Shown here piece by piece: positions 34,338-43,926 of a DNA stretch of 64,000 bases (the stretch's first letter is position 1; each line of letters opens with the position of its first letter). The notes beneath the pieces are model-generated. The model made no database searches. It worked only from the letters and a program-made list of their open reading frames with translations, and had not been told where the DNA came from. Where the stretch lies: the NCBI GenBank assembly GCA_947498985.1, contig CANMMF010000003.1:496001-560000 (forward strand), read 5' to 3'. This stretch comes from an uncultured Paracoccaceae bacterium (GTDB lineage: Bacteria > Pseudomonadota > Alphaproteobacteria > Rhodobacterales > Rhodobacteraceae). The translations under genes were made by a program, and so were the position numbers.

Positions 34338-35528
34338 ATGAGCGAGGCCATTCTCACCCCCATCGAAAAGAAGCCGATGAACTTCACCCTGCCGGTGGTG
34401 GGCGCGTTCGGGGCGTTTTTCGGCATCTTCGTCGGCGCCGCCAACGGCTCGGTCCTGCTGGGCATCGTGCTGGGCTTTGCCCTTGCGGCGGGGCTCGCCT
34501 TTGTCGCGATGGAGGTGCTCGACAAAAGCCAGGAGCGCATGGCGCGCTACGGGCTGGTGGCACTCTTTGTGGTGGCGGGCTTCCTGCTCGGCGGCGTTCC
34601 CGGCATCGTGCTGGGCGCGCTGATCGGCTGGTTCTTCGGCTGGCTGATCTACTGGATCGGCGAGGGCCGCTACCGCGCCCGTCTGGTGCCCTATCTCACC
34701 GGCGGACAGGTGCTGTGGCATTACAGTTTCCGGGTGCTTTGCGGCGCGATCTTCGTCTTCCTGATCACGCCGATCCTAGTGGTGATGCCGCTCAGCTTCA
34801 ACGCGGAGGATTTCTTTACCTTCACGCCGGAGATGCTGCGCTTCGATCCCGAGGGCTACAGCCTCAAGCATTACCGCGATTTCTTTACCTCCGACGACTG
34901 GCAACAGGCGGTCTGGAACTCGGTCAAGATCGCCCCCGCGGCGACGCTGCTGTCGGTGAGCTTCGGCACGCTGGCGGCCATCGGGCTCAGCCAGCCGCAT
35001 GTGCCGGGGCGGCGGCTGATCATGGCGATCCTGATCTCTCCGATGATCGTGCCGCTGATCATCTCGGCGGCGGGCATGTATTTCTTCTACAGCCGCATCG
35101 GTCTGCAGGGCACCTATCTGGGGGTGGTTCTGGCGCATGCAGCCCTTGGCATTCCGTTTGTCATTATCACCGTGACCGCCACGCTGGTGGGCTTTGACCG
35201 CTCGCTGACCCGCGCGGCTGCGAATATGGGCGCGGATCCGGTCACAACCTTCTTCCGGGTGCAGATGCCGCTGATCCTGCCGGGGGTGATCTCGGGCGGG
35301 CTTTTCGCCTTCATCACCTCTTTCGACGAGGTGGTCGTGGTGATCTTCGTGGGCTCGGCCAACCAGCAGACGCTGCCCTGGCAGATGTTCACCGGCCTGC
35401 GAGAGCAGATCAGCCCGACGATCCTTGCGGTGGCGACGATCCTCGTGGGCATTTCCATCGCGCTGCTGACCGTGGTCGAGATCCTGCGCCGCCGTTCCGA
35501 ACGGCTGCGCGGCATGAGCCCCGGCTAG
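34338..35528 (+). CDS. ABC permease (PotC-type) with extra N-terminal membrane segments
   Basis: 396 residues against about 265-280 for typical PotC. Residues 1-110 contain roughly four short hydrophobic segments (FTLPVVGAFGAFFGIFVGA; VLLGIVLGFALAAGLAFVA; YGLVALFVVAGFLLGGV; IVLGALIGWFFGWLIYWIG) before the usual permease core. The core opens SFRVLCGAIFVFLITPILVVM and has the EAA loop RAAANMGADPVTTFFRVQMPLI and a final helix before the basic tail RRRSERLRG. It completes the transporter with the 570-residue permease. It is the last gene of the operon. Confidence 0.9.
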   Translation: MSEAILTPIEKKPMNFTLPVVGAFGAFFGIFVGAANGSVLLGIVLGFALAAGLAFVAMEVLDKSQERMARYGLVALFVVAGFLLGGVPGIVLGALIGWFFGWLIYWIGEGRYRARLVPYLTGGQVLWHYSFRVLCGAIFVFLITPILVVMPLSFNAEDFFTFTPEMLRFDPEGYSLKHYRDFFTSDDWQQAVWNSVKIAPAATLLSVSFGTLAAIGLSQPHVPGRRLIMAILISPMIVPLIISAAGMYFFYSRIGLQGTYLGVVLAHAALGIPFVIITVTATLVGFDRSLTRAAANMGADPVTTFFRVQMPLILPGVISGGLFAFITSFDEVVVVIFVGSANQQTLPWQMFTGLREQISPTILAVATILVGISIALLTVVEILRRRSERLRGMSPG

Positions 35529-35619
35529 GCCGGGGGCGCCATCAAAATCAGACCGAGAGGCCGCCGGGGATGCAAATTTCCGACGGCCTTCATCATTTCG
35601 AAAGCCCGCCGCGCGATGG

Positions 35620-35642
35620 TGTCGGTCATCATTTGACCGACA
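35620..35642. promoter_or_regulatory. 9-bp inverted repeat before the PAS gene
   Basis: TGTCGGTCA and TGACCGACA are perfect complements around a 5-base centre, ending 10 bases before the PAS gene start codon. It could be an operator or a leader hairpin that touches the ribosome-binding region. Confidence 0.5.
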
Positions 35643-35652
35643 GGATCCGCCG

Positions 35653-36903
35653 ATGACCGATCTTTCTCCCGGTCTGCAGCCGCAGACCCGCCATTCCAAC
35701 AGCGCCGAGGTTCCGCTGCACGCGTCTGAGATCTTCTTTTCGCGCACCGATTCCATCGGCGTGCTGCGGTCGGGCAACGATGTGTTCAAGCGGGTTTCGG
35801 GCTATTCGGAGGAAGAGCTTTACGGCCAGCCACACAAGATCGTGCGCCATGACGACACCCCGCGCGGCCTGTTCCAGCTGCTCTGGAACCGGCTGAACGA
35901 CGGCAGGCCGATGGGGTTCTACATCAAGAATACCGACAAGAGCGGGCGGTTCTACTGGGTCTTCGCGCTCGCCTCTCCTGTTGATGACGGCTTCATGTCG
36001 ATCCGCATCAAACCCTCTTCGACGCATCTCGACGTGATCAAGAAGATCTACGCCAGGATGCGCAAGGCAGAGAAGGAGGACAATGTCACGCCGCAGGAAA
36101 GCGCCAGGGCCCTTCAGGCGCATGTCCGGGAGCTTGGCTTTGCCAGCTACGAAGCCTACCAGTCCACGGTGTTCGCCGCGGAGATCGAGGGCCGGCTGAA
36201 ACAGCTTGGCGAAAGCCCGGACCAGATGCAGAAGCGCATCATGGCGATGGCCGCCGCAATTGCGCAGGTGGAGACCGAGACCGCGGAAATGACCGAAGCC
36301 TTCAAGGCGATCCGCACCGTGCCGATGAACATGCGCATCATCGCGTCGCGGCTGGAAAGCGCCGGTGGTCCGATCTCGGCCATTTCGGTGAATTACAGCC
36401 AGATGCTCGAGGAAATGTCGACCTGGGTGAAGACCTTTGTCGAGGGCGAGTCCTGCGTCTTTGCCCGCATCCGCAACGCGATCCTGAACGGGCAGTTCCT
36501 CGCGCTGGGCATCATCATTGCCAAGGAAATGAGCGACGCCGCAGAGCGCAGCGCGGAGACGGGCGAGCTGACGCAGACCGACCGCGACGATATCGCGGCG
36601 CTGGCAGGTCTGCGCGCCTCCTACCAGTCCGAAACCGCCGCCGCGCTCAACAGCGTGGAGACGGAGGCGATGCGCTTTGGCCGCTCGGTGCTGGACATGA
36701 AGCGCTATGTGACGGGACTGAGCTCGACCAGGATGATGTGCAAGATCGAAAGCGCGTCGCTGTCGAACTCCGGCACCGCGCTTTCGGGCATCGTGGATCA
36801 GCTGGACGCCTGCCAGAACGAGATCGAGGAGAGGCTCGCCCGCATCGTCGAGCTGAACTCGGTGATCCAGAGCAACACGTCGATGCTGCGCTCTTATTTC
36901 TGA
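35653..36903 (+). CDS. PAS-domain protein with degenerate chemoreceptor-like coiled coil
   Basis: 416 residues, soluble. Residues 25-120 are an Aer-like PAS domain (SIGVLRSGNDVFKRVSGYSEEELYGQPHKIVRHDD; GFYIKNTDKSGRFYWVFALASPV). The rest is long helical sequence. Around residues 218-245, PMNMRIIASRLESAGGPIS followed by AISVNYSQMLEEM has the shape of the methyl-accepting protein hairpin tip (N-x-x-A-x-x-A-x-x-E-A-a-x-a-G) but with several conserved positions changed. So it may be a receptor that no longer drives CheA normally, or one that binds another partner. No che gene is near. It lies 125 bases after the ABC operon. Confidence 0.72.
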   Translation: MTDLSPGLQPQTRHSNSAEVPLHASEIFFSRTDSIGVLRSGNDVFKRVSGYSEEELYGQPHKIVRHDDTPRGLFQLLWNRLNDGRPMGFYIKNTDKSGRFYWVFALASPVDDGFMSIRIKPSSTHLDVIKKIYARMRKAEKEDNVTPQESARALQAHVRELGFASYEAYQSTVFAAEIEGRLKQLGESPDQMQKRIMAMAAAIAQVETETAEMTEAFKAIRTVPMNMRIIASRLESAGGPISAISVNYSQMLEEMSTWVKTFVEGESCVFARIRNAILNGQFLALGIIIAKEMSDAAERSAETGELTQTDRDDIAALAGLRASYQSETAAALNSVETEAMRFGRSVLDMKRYVTGLSSTRMMCKIESASLSNSGTALSGIVDQLDACQNEIEERLARIVELNSVIQSNTSMLRSYF

Positions 36904-37460
36904 AGCGCCATGCCAGAAACATGACCCGCGCAACGCTGCCTGAAACCAGGAATTTCAACGCGTTACGTGATACGCGATGTGTCAGGTATTTCGTCGGGCG
37001 CTCCAGGCGGCTTTCACCTGCGCGTTGAATTTGCTGCTGCGGTCGGGAAACGCGGTCCCTTGGAACAACGAAGGCGCCCCGGAACCGGCTTTCGCTATTT
37101 GCTGTCCTGCGCGCATTCGCGACGGGGAGCCGCCCCGAACGGGACAAACCTGTGGGTCCCGAACACAGGCGTTTCCCCGTGTCGATGCCGCGAGGATTGC
37201 GAGAACGGATCACCCGCATGCCGACCCTTCACAGACGCCGTCGATCTCGAACCGAAGGTCAGGCTGCGCGGCAAGTGCCGCACGCCGACAGGCGTCCAGT
37301 GCCGGTTTGCCGTGCAACTCGGCGCCTCCGGCAATCGGCGCCGCCCGGGCAGAGCGAAACACGACATCCGCCGCGTCATGCTTCAGGGTTTGCTGCAAAT
37401 CGTGGCTGTTCCAGGCGTCCCGCCAAGCCGCGGCAAAGCCCGGCGGCGGGACGGCTTAGG
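36904..37460. other. 557-base gap without a credible gene
   Basis: Between the PAS gene and the 3' end of ilvE. Short open frames are present, but their amino-acid content (many Arg, Cys, Pro) and lack of ribosome-binding sites argue against coding. I see no tRNA, strong hairpin or repeat. It could be decayed coding sequence. Confidence 0.5.
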
Positions 37461-38333
37461 TCATGTGCGCACGAGTTTTTCGTACCCTTCGGCGATCTCA
37501 CGGGTGATTGCGCCGACCTCGAACATGTAGTCGCCGATCTGGCCCACCGGCGTCACCTCTGCCGCGGTGCCGGTCAGCCAGCATTGCTCGAAACCTTCCA
37601 TTTCCTCGGGCATGATGTGACGCTCATGCACCTTGATCTGCCGGTCCTCCAGCATGCCGATCACGGTCTGCCGGGTCAGCCCGTTGAGAAAGCAGTCGGG
37701 CTTGGGCGTATGCACTTCGCCATCCTTGACGAAGAAGATATTGGCCCCCGTCGCTTCGGCCACGTAACCGCGGTAATCCATGAACAGCGCGTCCGAGCAG
37801 CCCTTGGCCTCGGCGGCATGTTTGGAGGTCGTGCAGATCATGTAGAGCCCCGCGGCCTTGGCATGCACCGGGATCGTCTCGGGGCTTGGGCGCTTCCACT
37901 TGGAGATGTCGAGCTTGGCGCCCTTCATCTTGGCGTCGCCGTAATAATTGCCCCATTCCCAGGCCGCGATGGCCAGCCGGACCGGGTTGCGCTTGGAGGC
38001 GACCCCCATATCCTCACCCGCACCGCGCCAGGCCACCGCGCGCACATAGGCATTGGTAAAGCCGTTGGCCTTCAGCACCGCCTCTTTCGCCGCCTCGATC
38101 TCGTCAACCGTGTAGGGGATCTGGAAATCGAGCTCGCCTGCGGAAAAATGCAGCCGCTCGGAATGCTTGCGCGACAGGAAGATCTTGCCGTCATAGGCCC
38201 GCTCACCCTCGAAGACCGAGCTTGCGTAATGCAATCCGTGGGTCAGGATATGCACATTGGCCGAGCGCCAGTCCACCAGCTGGCCATCCATCCAGATCGT
38301 GCCATCGCGGTCATCATATGCTCCGTCAGCCAT
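37461..38333 (-). CDS. ilvE: Branched-chain amino acid aminotransferase (class IV)
   Basis: A 290-residue PLP aminotransferase for the last step of valine, leucine and isoleucine synthesis and the first of their breakdown. Catalytic lysine K159 (VHAKAAG), THGLHYASSVFEGERAYDG at 31-49, RAVAWRG, and EATGANIFFVKDG with LNGLTRQTVIGM for PLP-phosphate contact are all present. Length is right for the proteobacterial enzyme. I chose ATG 38333 over a GTG at 38348 because GGGAG then lies seven bases upstream. It is divergent from petP. Confidence 0.95.
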   Translation of the reverse strand: MADGAYDDRDGTIWMDGQLVDWRSANVHILTHGLHYASSVFEGERAYDGKIFLSRKHSERLHFSAGELDFQIPYTVDEIEAAKEAVLKANGFTNAYVRAVAWRGAGEDMGVASKRNPVRLAIAAWEWGNYYGDAKMKGAKLDISKWKRPSPETIPVHAKAAGLYMICTTSKHAAEAKGCSDALFMDYRGYVAEATGANIFFVKDGEVHTPKPDCFLNGLTRQTVIGMLEDRQIKVHERHIMPEEMEGFEQCWLTGTAAEVTPVGQIGDYMFEVGAITREIAEGYEKLVRT

Positions 38334-38409
38334 CGCGTTCTCCCTCACGTGCGATTTGCGAAAGTTGCGCAGATTCCGTCCGGTTCGGACATATTATTGC
38401 GCCAAAACT

Positions 38410-38429
38410 GGGAATCGCTACCAATTCCC
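38410..38429. promoter_or_regulatory. Dyad between ilvE and petP
   Basis: GGGAAT and ATTCCC are separated by 8 bases, about 63 bases before the petP start. It is a candidate operator for the MarR-type regulator encoded next to it. The call rests only on symmetry and position. Confidence 0.35.
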
Positions 38430-38492
38430 GCTTGGAATGTCAACAAGGCTGACTTAAACTGCCCGAAAATCCGCCACCACGCCGGAGGAGAC

Positions 38493-39026
38493 ATGGTCGA
38501 GGCGCAGCACATGCACGAAGGGTCCGAGGCCCGTCGCACCGGCAGCGGAGAGACGCTGCTCTACCTCACCGACGAGCAGTTGCGGCAGGGTGCGGAGGCG
38601 ATGTTCTTTGCCTATCGCGGCTTTACCGCCGATCCCGACCGGATCCTTGCGGGGCTCAGCTATGGCCGGGCCCATCACCGGGCGCTGCACTTTATTCACG
38701 CCGCCCCCGGCACCACGGTCAACAATCTGCTCAACATTCTGGGGGTGACCAAACAATCGCTGAACCGCGTGTTGCGCACGCTGATCGAGGACGGGCTGGT
38801 GGAAAGCCGGGTCGGGCGCGTCGACAAGCGCGAGCGTCATCTGTTTCTGACCGACGCGGGCGGGACGCTCGAACGCGAGCTCAGCGACGCGCAGCGCGCC
38901 CGCATGCGCAGCGCCTACAAGCAGGCCGGGCCGGAGGCGGTTGCGGGCTTTCGCCGGGTGCTCGAGGCGATGATGGACCCCGAGATGCAGCGCCAGTATC
39001 GTCGGCTCATGGAGGGGCGGGGATGA
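38493..39026 (+). CDS. petP: MarR-family regulator, PetP-like
   Basis: 177 residues with a MarR winged helix: LHFIHAAPGTTVNNLLNILGV, recognition helix TKQSLNRVLRTLIEDGLVES, and the wing VGRVDKRERHLFLTDAG. The gene overlaps the following response regulator by four bases (ATGA). A MarR protein coupled to an OmpR-type regulator in this way is the petP-petR pair of Rhodobacter capsulatus, where petR was reported necessary for the cytochrome bc1 complex and photosynthetic/respiratory growth. The bc1 genes are not next to it here. The name rests on context and family. ATG 38493 lies four bases after GGAGG. Confidence 0.72.
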   Translation: MVEAQHMHEGSEARRTGSGETLLYLTDEQLRQGAEAMFFAYRGFTADPDRILAGLSYGRAHHRALHFIHAAPGTTVNNLLNILGVTKQSLNRVLRTLIEDGLVESRVGRVDKRERHLFLTDAGGTLERELSDAQRARMRSAYKQAGPEAVAGFRRVLEAMMDPEMQRQYRRLMEGRG

Positions 39027-39724
39027 GTGATCCGGACGCACATCTGCTGATTGTCGATGACGATGAACGGATCCGGGGACTTTTGCAGAAGTTCCTGATC
39101 CGCAACGGGTTTCTGGTCAGTGCGGCGCGCGATGCCGCGCATGCGCGGCGCATCCTTTCGGGGCTCGACTTCGATCTGGTGGTGCTTGACGTGATGATGC
39201 CGGGTGAGGACGGCATCAGCCTGACCAAGGGCATCCGGGAGACCAGCCAGACCCCGATCCTGCTGCTGACCGCACGGGCGGAGACCGACGACCGGATCGC
39301 GGGGCTCGAGGCGGGGGCCGATGATTATCTGTCGAAACCCTTCGAGCCGAAGGAACTGCTGCTCAGGATCAACGCGATCCTGCGGCGCATGCCGGAGGTC
39401 AAGCCCGAAGAGACCGCGCCGAAACTGCTGACACTGGGCGATATCCGTTACGATATCGAACGCGGCGAGATGTGGCGCGGCGACGATCTGGTGCGGCTGA
39501 CCGCCACCGAAACGCAGCTGATGCGTATTTTCAGCGCCAAACCCGGAGAGGCGCTGAGCCGTTCCAACCTGGTCGAGGAGCTGGGGCGCGACAAGGGCCA
39601 GGCGCAGGAACGCGCGGTCGATGTGCAGATCACCCGGCTCCGCCGCAAGCTCGAGGCGGATCCCAAGCAGCCGCGCTACCTGCAGACGGTGCGCGGGGCG
39701 GGCTACATGCTGGCACCGGACTGA
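39023..39724 (+). CDS. petR: OmpR-family response regulator, PetR-like
   Basis: 233 residues. The receiver has the acidic pocket VDDDER (11-16), phospho-acceptor D56 (LVVLDVMMPGEDG), T83 and K105 (LSKPFEPKE). The winged-helix output domain has LTATETQLMRIFSAKPGEALSR and VDVQITRLRRKLEADP with YLQTVRGAGYML. Translationally coupled to the MarR gene (ATGA). No histidine kinase is encoded next to it. This matches the petP-petR arrangement of Rhodobacter; the function in electron-transport gene control is carried over from that work. Confidence 0.78.
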   Translation: MSDPDAHLLIVDDDERIRGLLQKFLIRNGFLVSAARDAAHARRILSGLDFDLVVLDVMMPGEDGISLTKGIRETSQTPILLLTARAETDDRIAGLEAGADDYLSKPFEPKELLLRINAILRRMPEVKPEETAPKLLTLGDIRYDIERGEMWRGDDLVRLTATETQLMRIFSAKPGEALSRSNLVEELGRDKGQAQERAVDVQITRLRRKLEADPKQPRYLQTVRGAGYMLAPD

Positions 39725-39807
39725 CGGGTGCTCTTCAAGCCCTTGCGTGCTTGCCTCGCGAGACCGCCCATCCGGGCGGGCGAGCACCCCGGAACAAGAG
39801 GACGACC

Positions 39808-40734
39808 ATGACCACCGCTTTGCTCACCCATGCCGACTGCCTGGATCACGTCACCCCGGAGGGCCATCCGGAACGCGTGGCGCGGCTCGACCATGTGCTG
39901 CACGCGTTGCAGCCGCTCGATCTCAGCCGGGTCACGGCGCCCGAGGCCAGCGACGACGACCTGTTGCGCGTGCATCCGCACGCCCATATCGACCGGATCC
40001 GCAACGGTCTTCCCGACAGCGGCTACACCCAGCTTGACCCCGACACCTGGCTCTCGCCGGGCTCGTTGCGGGCGGCGCTGCGCGGCGCAGGCGCGGTGGT
40101 GAAGGCGGTGGATCTGGTGCTCGCCGGCGAGGCGCAGAACGCGTTCTGCGCCATCCGCCCGCCGGGACATCATTGCGAGCGCGAGACGCCGATGGGGTTC
40201 TGCCTCTTCGGCAACGCGGCGCTGGCGGTGAAACACGCGCTGGATCATCACGGTCTTGCGCGGGTCGCGGTGGTGGATTTCGACGTGCATCACGGCAATG
40301 GCACGCAGGATCTGCTCTGGGACGAGCCGCGCGCACTGACCATCACCAGCCAGCAGATGCCGCTCTGGCCCGGCAGCGGCAACCCGTCCGAACGGGGCGC
40401 GCATGACAACGTGCTGAACGTCCCGCTGGCGCCGCGCAGCACCGGGGCGGAGATGCGCGCGGCCTATGAGGCTCAGGTCTTTCCACGCCTGCGCGCATTC
40501 AGACCCGAGCTGATCGTGATCTCCGCGGGGTTCGACGCACATCAGGACGACCCGCTGGCGGAGCTCAACTGGTCGACGGAGGATTTCCGCTGGCTCACGC
40601 AGGAGATCTGCGCGATTGCGGCGGAGACGGCAGAGGGACGCGTGGTCTCGACACTCGAAGGCGGGTATGATCTGAGCGCGCTGGCCGCATCCGCCAGGGC
40701 GCATGTGGAGGCATTGAAGGAGGCTGTGACATGA
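39808..40734 (+). CDS. Histone-deacetylase-like amidohydrolase
   Basis: A 308-residue zinc hydrolase of the arginase/deacetylase fold, class II HDAC-like. The catalytic pair H121-H122 (RPPGHHCERETPMGFCLFGN), zinc ligands D159 and H161 (VVDFDVHHGNGTQ) and D243 (ISAGFDAHQDDPL), and the final EGGYDLSALAAS are all intact. Bacterial members act on acetylated polyamines, acetoin-pathway proteins or other acyl amides. A polyamine role would fit the ABC importer 4 kb away, but they are not in one operon. The start codon of xseB overlaps its stop (ATGA). Confidence 0.9.
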   Translation: MTTALLTHADCLDHVTPEGHPERVARLDHVLHALQPLDLSRVTAPEASDDDLLRVHPHAHIDRIRNGLPDSGYTQLDPDTWLSPGSLRAALRGAGAVVKAVDLVLAGEAQNAFCAIRPPGHHCERETPMGFCLFGNAALAVKHALDHHGLARVAVVDFDVHHGNGTQDLLWDEPRALTITSQQMPLWPGSGNPSERGAHDNVLNVPLAPRSTGAEMRAAYEAQVFPRLRAFRPELIVISAGFDAHQDDPLAELNWSTEDFRWLTQEICAIAAETAEGRVVSTLEGGYDLSALAASARAHVEALKEAVT

Positions 40735-40973
40735 GCGGGACACCCGTCGCCGAGATGACATTCGAACAGGCCATGGCCGAGCTGGAGCAGGTCGTGGGCC
40801 AACTGGAGCGCGGCGATGTGGCGCTCGAGGACAGCATCAGGCTGTACGAACGCGGGGCGGAGCTGCGCAAGCGCTGCGACCAGAAGCTGAAAGAGGCCGA
40901 AGAGAAAGTCGCCGCGATCACGCTCGATGCCGATGGCAACGCCGCCGGGACCAAACCGCTCGATGCAGGCTGA
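40731..40973 (+). CDS. xseB: Exodeoxyribonuclease VII small subunit
   Basis: 80 residues, the size of XseB, with the family pattern TFEQAMAELEQVVGQLERGDVALEDSIRLYERGAELRKRCDQKLKEAE, split over two helices. Several copies assemble with XseA to form exonuclease VII, which cuts single-stranded DNA from both ends. It overlaps the deacetylase-like gene by four bases and ispA by eleven, so all are translated from one message. The order xseB-ispA-dxs is conserved in many proteobacteria. Confidence 0.95.
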   Translation: MSGTPVAEMTFEQAMAELEQVVGQLERGDVALEDSIRLYERGAELRKRCDQKLKEAEEKVAAITLDADGNAAGTKPLDAG

Positions 40974-41832
40974 GCTGCGGGCGGCGCTGAACGCCGCCGC
41001 GCGTCTGACCGAAGAGCGCCTGCAGGCCGCGCTCGGCACCGCGGACGGGCCAATTGCCGAGGCGATGCGTTACGCGGCACTGGGCGGCAAATGCCTGCGC
41101 GGCTTTCTGGTGCTGGAAAGCGCACGGGTGCACGGCGTGGCGCAGCAGGCCGCGGTACCAGCCGCCACGGCCATCGAATGTATCCACGCCTACAGCCTCG
41201 TGCATGACGACATGCCGATCATGGATGACGACGATCTGCGCCGCGGCCGCCCCACGGTTCACAAGGCCTGGGACGACGGCACGGCGCTGCTGACCGGCGA
41301 CGCGCTGCAGGCGCTGGCGTTTGAGCTGGTGGGGCAGGGCGACCTGCCCGCCACGCAGCGTCTGGAGCTCTCGGTCACGCTGGCGCGGGCCGCGGGGCTG
41401 CGCGGCATGGTGGGCGGGCAGGCGCTGGACATCGCCGCCGAAGCCTCGCCCGCCCCTCTGACGCTGGACGAAATCACCGCGCTGCAGAAAGGCAAGACCG
41501 GCGCGCTGATCGAATGGTCGGCGATGGCGGGCGGGCGCATGGCGGGCGCCGATCCGGCGCCCTTGCAAGCCTATGGTGCATGCCTCGGACTCGCCTTCCA
41601 GATCGCCGACGACCTGCTCGACGTGGAAGGCGACGCGGAGGTGATGGGCAAGGCGGTCGGCAAGGATGTCGGGCGCGGCAAGGCCACCTTTGTCTCGCTG
41701 CTCGGGCTGGACGGGGCGAAACGCCGCGCACAAGAGCTGGTGACAGAGGCCTGCGATCGCTTATCTTGCTATGGGGAGAGGGCCGAGACCTTGCGGCAGG
41801 CCGCCCGCTTCGTTATCTCGCGCCGAACCTGA
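40963..41832 (+). CDS. ispA: Farnesyl (geranyl) diphosphate synthase
   Basis: A 289-residue all-helical prenyl synthase joining IPP units to DMAPP/GPP. First Asp-rich motif at 82-88 ([11 protein letters not shown]) followed by RRGRPTVHK, the second in [13 protein letters not shown], and GGKCLRG for IPP binding are clear. I start at ATG 40963, which overlaps the end of xseB by 11 bases and gives the usual N-terminus; an in-frame ATG at 40927 is less likely. It supplies precursors for quinones, carotenoids and hopanoids, together with dxs, which follows after 20 bases. Confidence 0.95.
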   Translation: MQAELRAALNAAARLTEERLQAALGTADGPIAEAMRYAALGGKCLRGFLVLESARVHGVAQQAAVPAATAIECIHAYSLVHDDMPIMDDDDLRRGRPTVHKAWDDGTALLTGDALQALAFELVGQGDLPATQRLELSVTLARAAGLRGMVGGQALDIAAEASPAPLTLDEITALQKGKTGALIEWSAMAGGRMAGADPAPLQAYGACLGLAFQIADDLLDVEGDAEVMGKAVGKDVGRGKATFVSLLGLDGAKRRAQELVTEACDRLSCYGERAETLRQAARFVISRRT

Positions 41833-41852
41833 CAGTCCCGGAGGCCGCGTTC

Positions 41853-43778
41853 ATGGCCCAAACACCCGACACACCCGTTCTCGACCGTGTGACATCCCCC
41901 GACGATCTCAAGCGTCTGTCCGACCGCGAGCTGGCGCAATTGGCGCGTGACGTGCGCGCCGAGACGGTCTCTGCGGTCAGCGAAACCGGCGGGCATCTGG
42001 GCGCGGGGCTCGGCGTGGTGGAGCTGACCGTGGCCCTGCACGCGGTCTTTGACGCGCCGCGCGACAAGATCATCTGGGATGTGAGCCACCAGTGTTATCC
42101 GCACAAGATCCTGACCGGGCGGCGCGACCGCATGCGCACCCTGCGGCAGGAAGGGGGCTTGAGCGGCTTCACCAAACGCTCCGAAAGCCCCTATGATCCC
42201 TTTGGCGCGGCGCATAGCTCGACCTCGATCAGCGCCGCCTTGGGCTTTGCCGTGGCGCGCGATCTCGGCGGCGCGTCGGAGACCGGGCATGGCGATGCCA
42301 TTGCCGTGATCGGCGACGGCGCGATCAGCGCGGGCATGGCCTATGAGGCGCTCAACAACGCGGGCCACCTGAAAAAGCGGCTGATCGTGATCCTCAACGA
42401 CAACGAGATGTCCATCGCCCCGCCCACCGGCGCGATGTCGTCCTACCTCAGCCGGCTTTACGCCGAAGCGCCGTTTCAGGATCTCAAGGCCGCCGCCAAG
42501 GGTGCTGTGAGCATGCTGCCGGAGCCCTTCCGCGAAGGCGCCAAGCGCGCCAAGGAGATGCTGAAGGGGATGGCGGTGGGCGGCACGCTCTTCGAGGAGC
42601 TGGGGTTTTCCTATCTCGGCCCCATCGACGGGCATGATCTTGACCAGTTGCTGCCGGTCTTGCGCACCGTGAAGGCGCGGGCGACGGGGCCGATCCTGAT
42701 CCATGTGCTGACCAAGAAGGGCAAGGGCTACGCGCCCGCCGAACATGCCTCCGACAAGGGCCATGCGCGCGCCAAGTTCGACGTGGTGACCGGCGAGCAG
42801 AAGAAAGCGCCCTCCAACGCGCCGTCCTATACCAAGGTCTTTGCGCAGGCGCTGCTGGCCCAGGCGGCGGACGATCCGCGGATCTGTGCGGTCACCGCGG
42901 CGATGCCCGATGGCACCGGGCTCGACCTTTTTGCCGAGCGCTATCCGTCGCGCTGTTTCGACGTGGGCATTGCCGAGCAGCATGGCGTGACCTTTGCCGC
43001 AGGACTTGCCGCGGGCGGCATGCGGCCGTTCTGCGCGATGTACTCGACCTTTCTGCAGCGCGGCTACGATCAGGTGGTGCATGACGTGGCGATCCAGCGC
43101 CTGCCGGTGCGCTTTGCCATCGACCGCGCGGGGCTGGTGGGCGCGGACGGGGCGACCCATGCGGGCAGCTATGACGTGGCCTACCTCGCCAACCTGCCGG
43201 GGTTCGTGGTCATGGCCGCCGCCGATGAGGCCGAGCTCAAGCACATGGTCGCGACCGCCGCGGCGCATGATACCGGCCCCATCGCCTTCCGCTATCCGCG
43301 CGGCGAAGGCGAGGGTGTCGAGATGCCAGAGCGCGGCGAGCTGCTGGAGATCGGCAAGGGAAGGATGATCCGCGAAGGCAGCGGTGTCGCGATCCTGAGC
43401 TTTGGCACGCGGCTGGGCGAGGTGCTCAAGGCCTGCGAGGCGCTCGAGGCGCGGGGGGTGTCGCCGACCGTGGCCGACGCCCGTTTCGCCAAACCGCTCG
43501 ACCGCGATCTGATCCTGGCGCTGGCGCGCGATCACGAGGCGCTCATCACCATCGAAGAAGGCGCCGTGGGCGGCTTCGGCAGCCACGTGGCGCAGCTTCT
43601 GGCCGAAGAGGGCGTGTTCGACAACGGGCTGAAATACCGCTCCATGGTGCTGCCCGATATCTTCATCGATCAGGCGAGCCCCAGGGCGATGTATGACGTG
43701 GCCGCCCTCAACGCCGAACATATCGAGGCCCGCGTGCTGTCGGTCATGGGTGTCGAGACGCTGGGCAAACGCGCCTGA
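41853..43778 (+). CDS. dxs: 1-deoxy-D-xylulose-5-phosphate synthase
   Basis: A 641-residue thiamine-diphosphate enzyme for the first step of the MEP isoprenoid route, joining pyruvate and glyceraldehyde 3-phosphate. TPP/Mg site [18 protein letters not shown], start region [34 protein letters not shown], the central [17 protein letters not shown] with the catalytic Glu, and the transketolase C-terminal domain are all present, and length is standard. ATG 41853 is preceded by GGAGG. It ends the xseB-ispA-dxs operon; a perfect 10-bp hairpin lies about 100 bases after it. Confidence 0.97.
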   Translation: MAQTPDTPVLDRVTSPDDLKRLSDRELAQLARDVRAETVSAVSETGGHLGAGLGVVELTVALHAVFDAPRDKIIWDVSHQCYPHKILTGRRDRMRTLRQEGGLSGFTKRSESPYDPFGAAHSSTSISAALGFAVARDLGGASETGHGDAIAVIGDGAISAGMAYEALNNAGHLKKRLIVILNDNEMSIAPPTGAMSSYLSRLYAEAPFQDLKAAAKGAVSMLPEPFREGAKRAKEMLKGMAVGGTLFEELGFSYLGPIDGHDLDQLLPVLRTVKARATGPILIHVLTKKGKGYAPAEHASDKGHARAKFDVVTGEQKKAPSNAPSYTKVFAQALLAQAADDPRICAVTAAMPDGTGLDLFAERYPSRCFDVGIAEQHGVTFAAGLAAGGMRPFCAMYSTFLQRGYDQVVHDVAIQRLPVRFAIDRAGLVGADGATHAGSYDVAYLANLPGFVVMAAADEAELKHMVATAAAHDTGPIAFRYPRGEGEGVEMPERGELLEIGKGRMIREGSGVAILSFGTRLGEVLKACEALEARGVSPTVADARFAKPLDRDLILALARDHEALITIEEGAVGGFGSHVAQLLAEEGVFDNGLKYRSMVLPDIFIDQASPRAMYDVAALNAEHIEARVLSVMGVETLGKRA

Positions 43779-43875
43779 CGGAAGGCCGCTGACCGACGGG
43801 ACAGGGCGGAACACCAGGGGGCCTTCAGGAGGGAGCCTTCAGACCGCGCCGCAATCCCAGAGCCCTGCGCCCGAA

Positions 43876-43898
43876 GCCCCTTCGCCAAGCGAAGGGGC
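43876..43898. terminator. Hairpin between convergent dxs and amidinotransferase genes
   Basis: GCCCCTTCGC and GCGAAGGGGC form a perfect 10-bp stem with a 3-base loop. It lies between two gene 3' ends and could stop transcription from both sides. No T-run is seen on either strand. Confidence 0.55.
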
Positions 43899-43926
43899 CC
43901 GCGCCCATCGGCTGTCCCGGAACCCC

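Noticed and set aside
36977-37459. A 160-codon plus-strand open frame in the gap before ilvE
   Set aside because: Cys/Arg/Ala-rich with no ribosome-binding site and no recognisable pattern. Treated as non-coding.
41769-43814. Long minus-strand open frame opposite dxs
   Set aside because: Mirror of dxs; His/Arg/Gln-rich with no family similarity.
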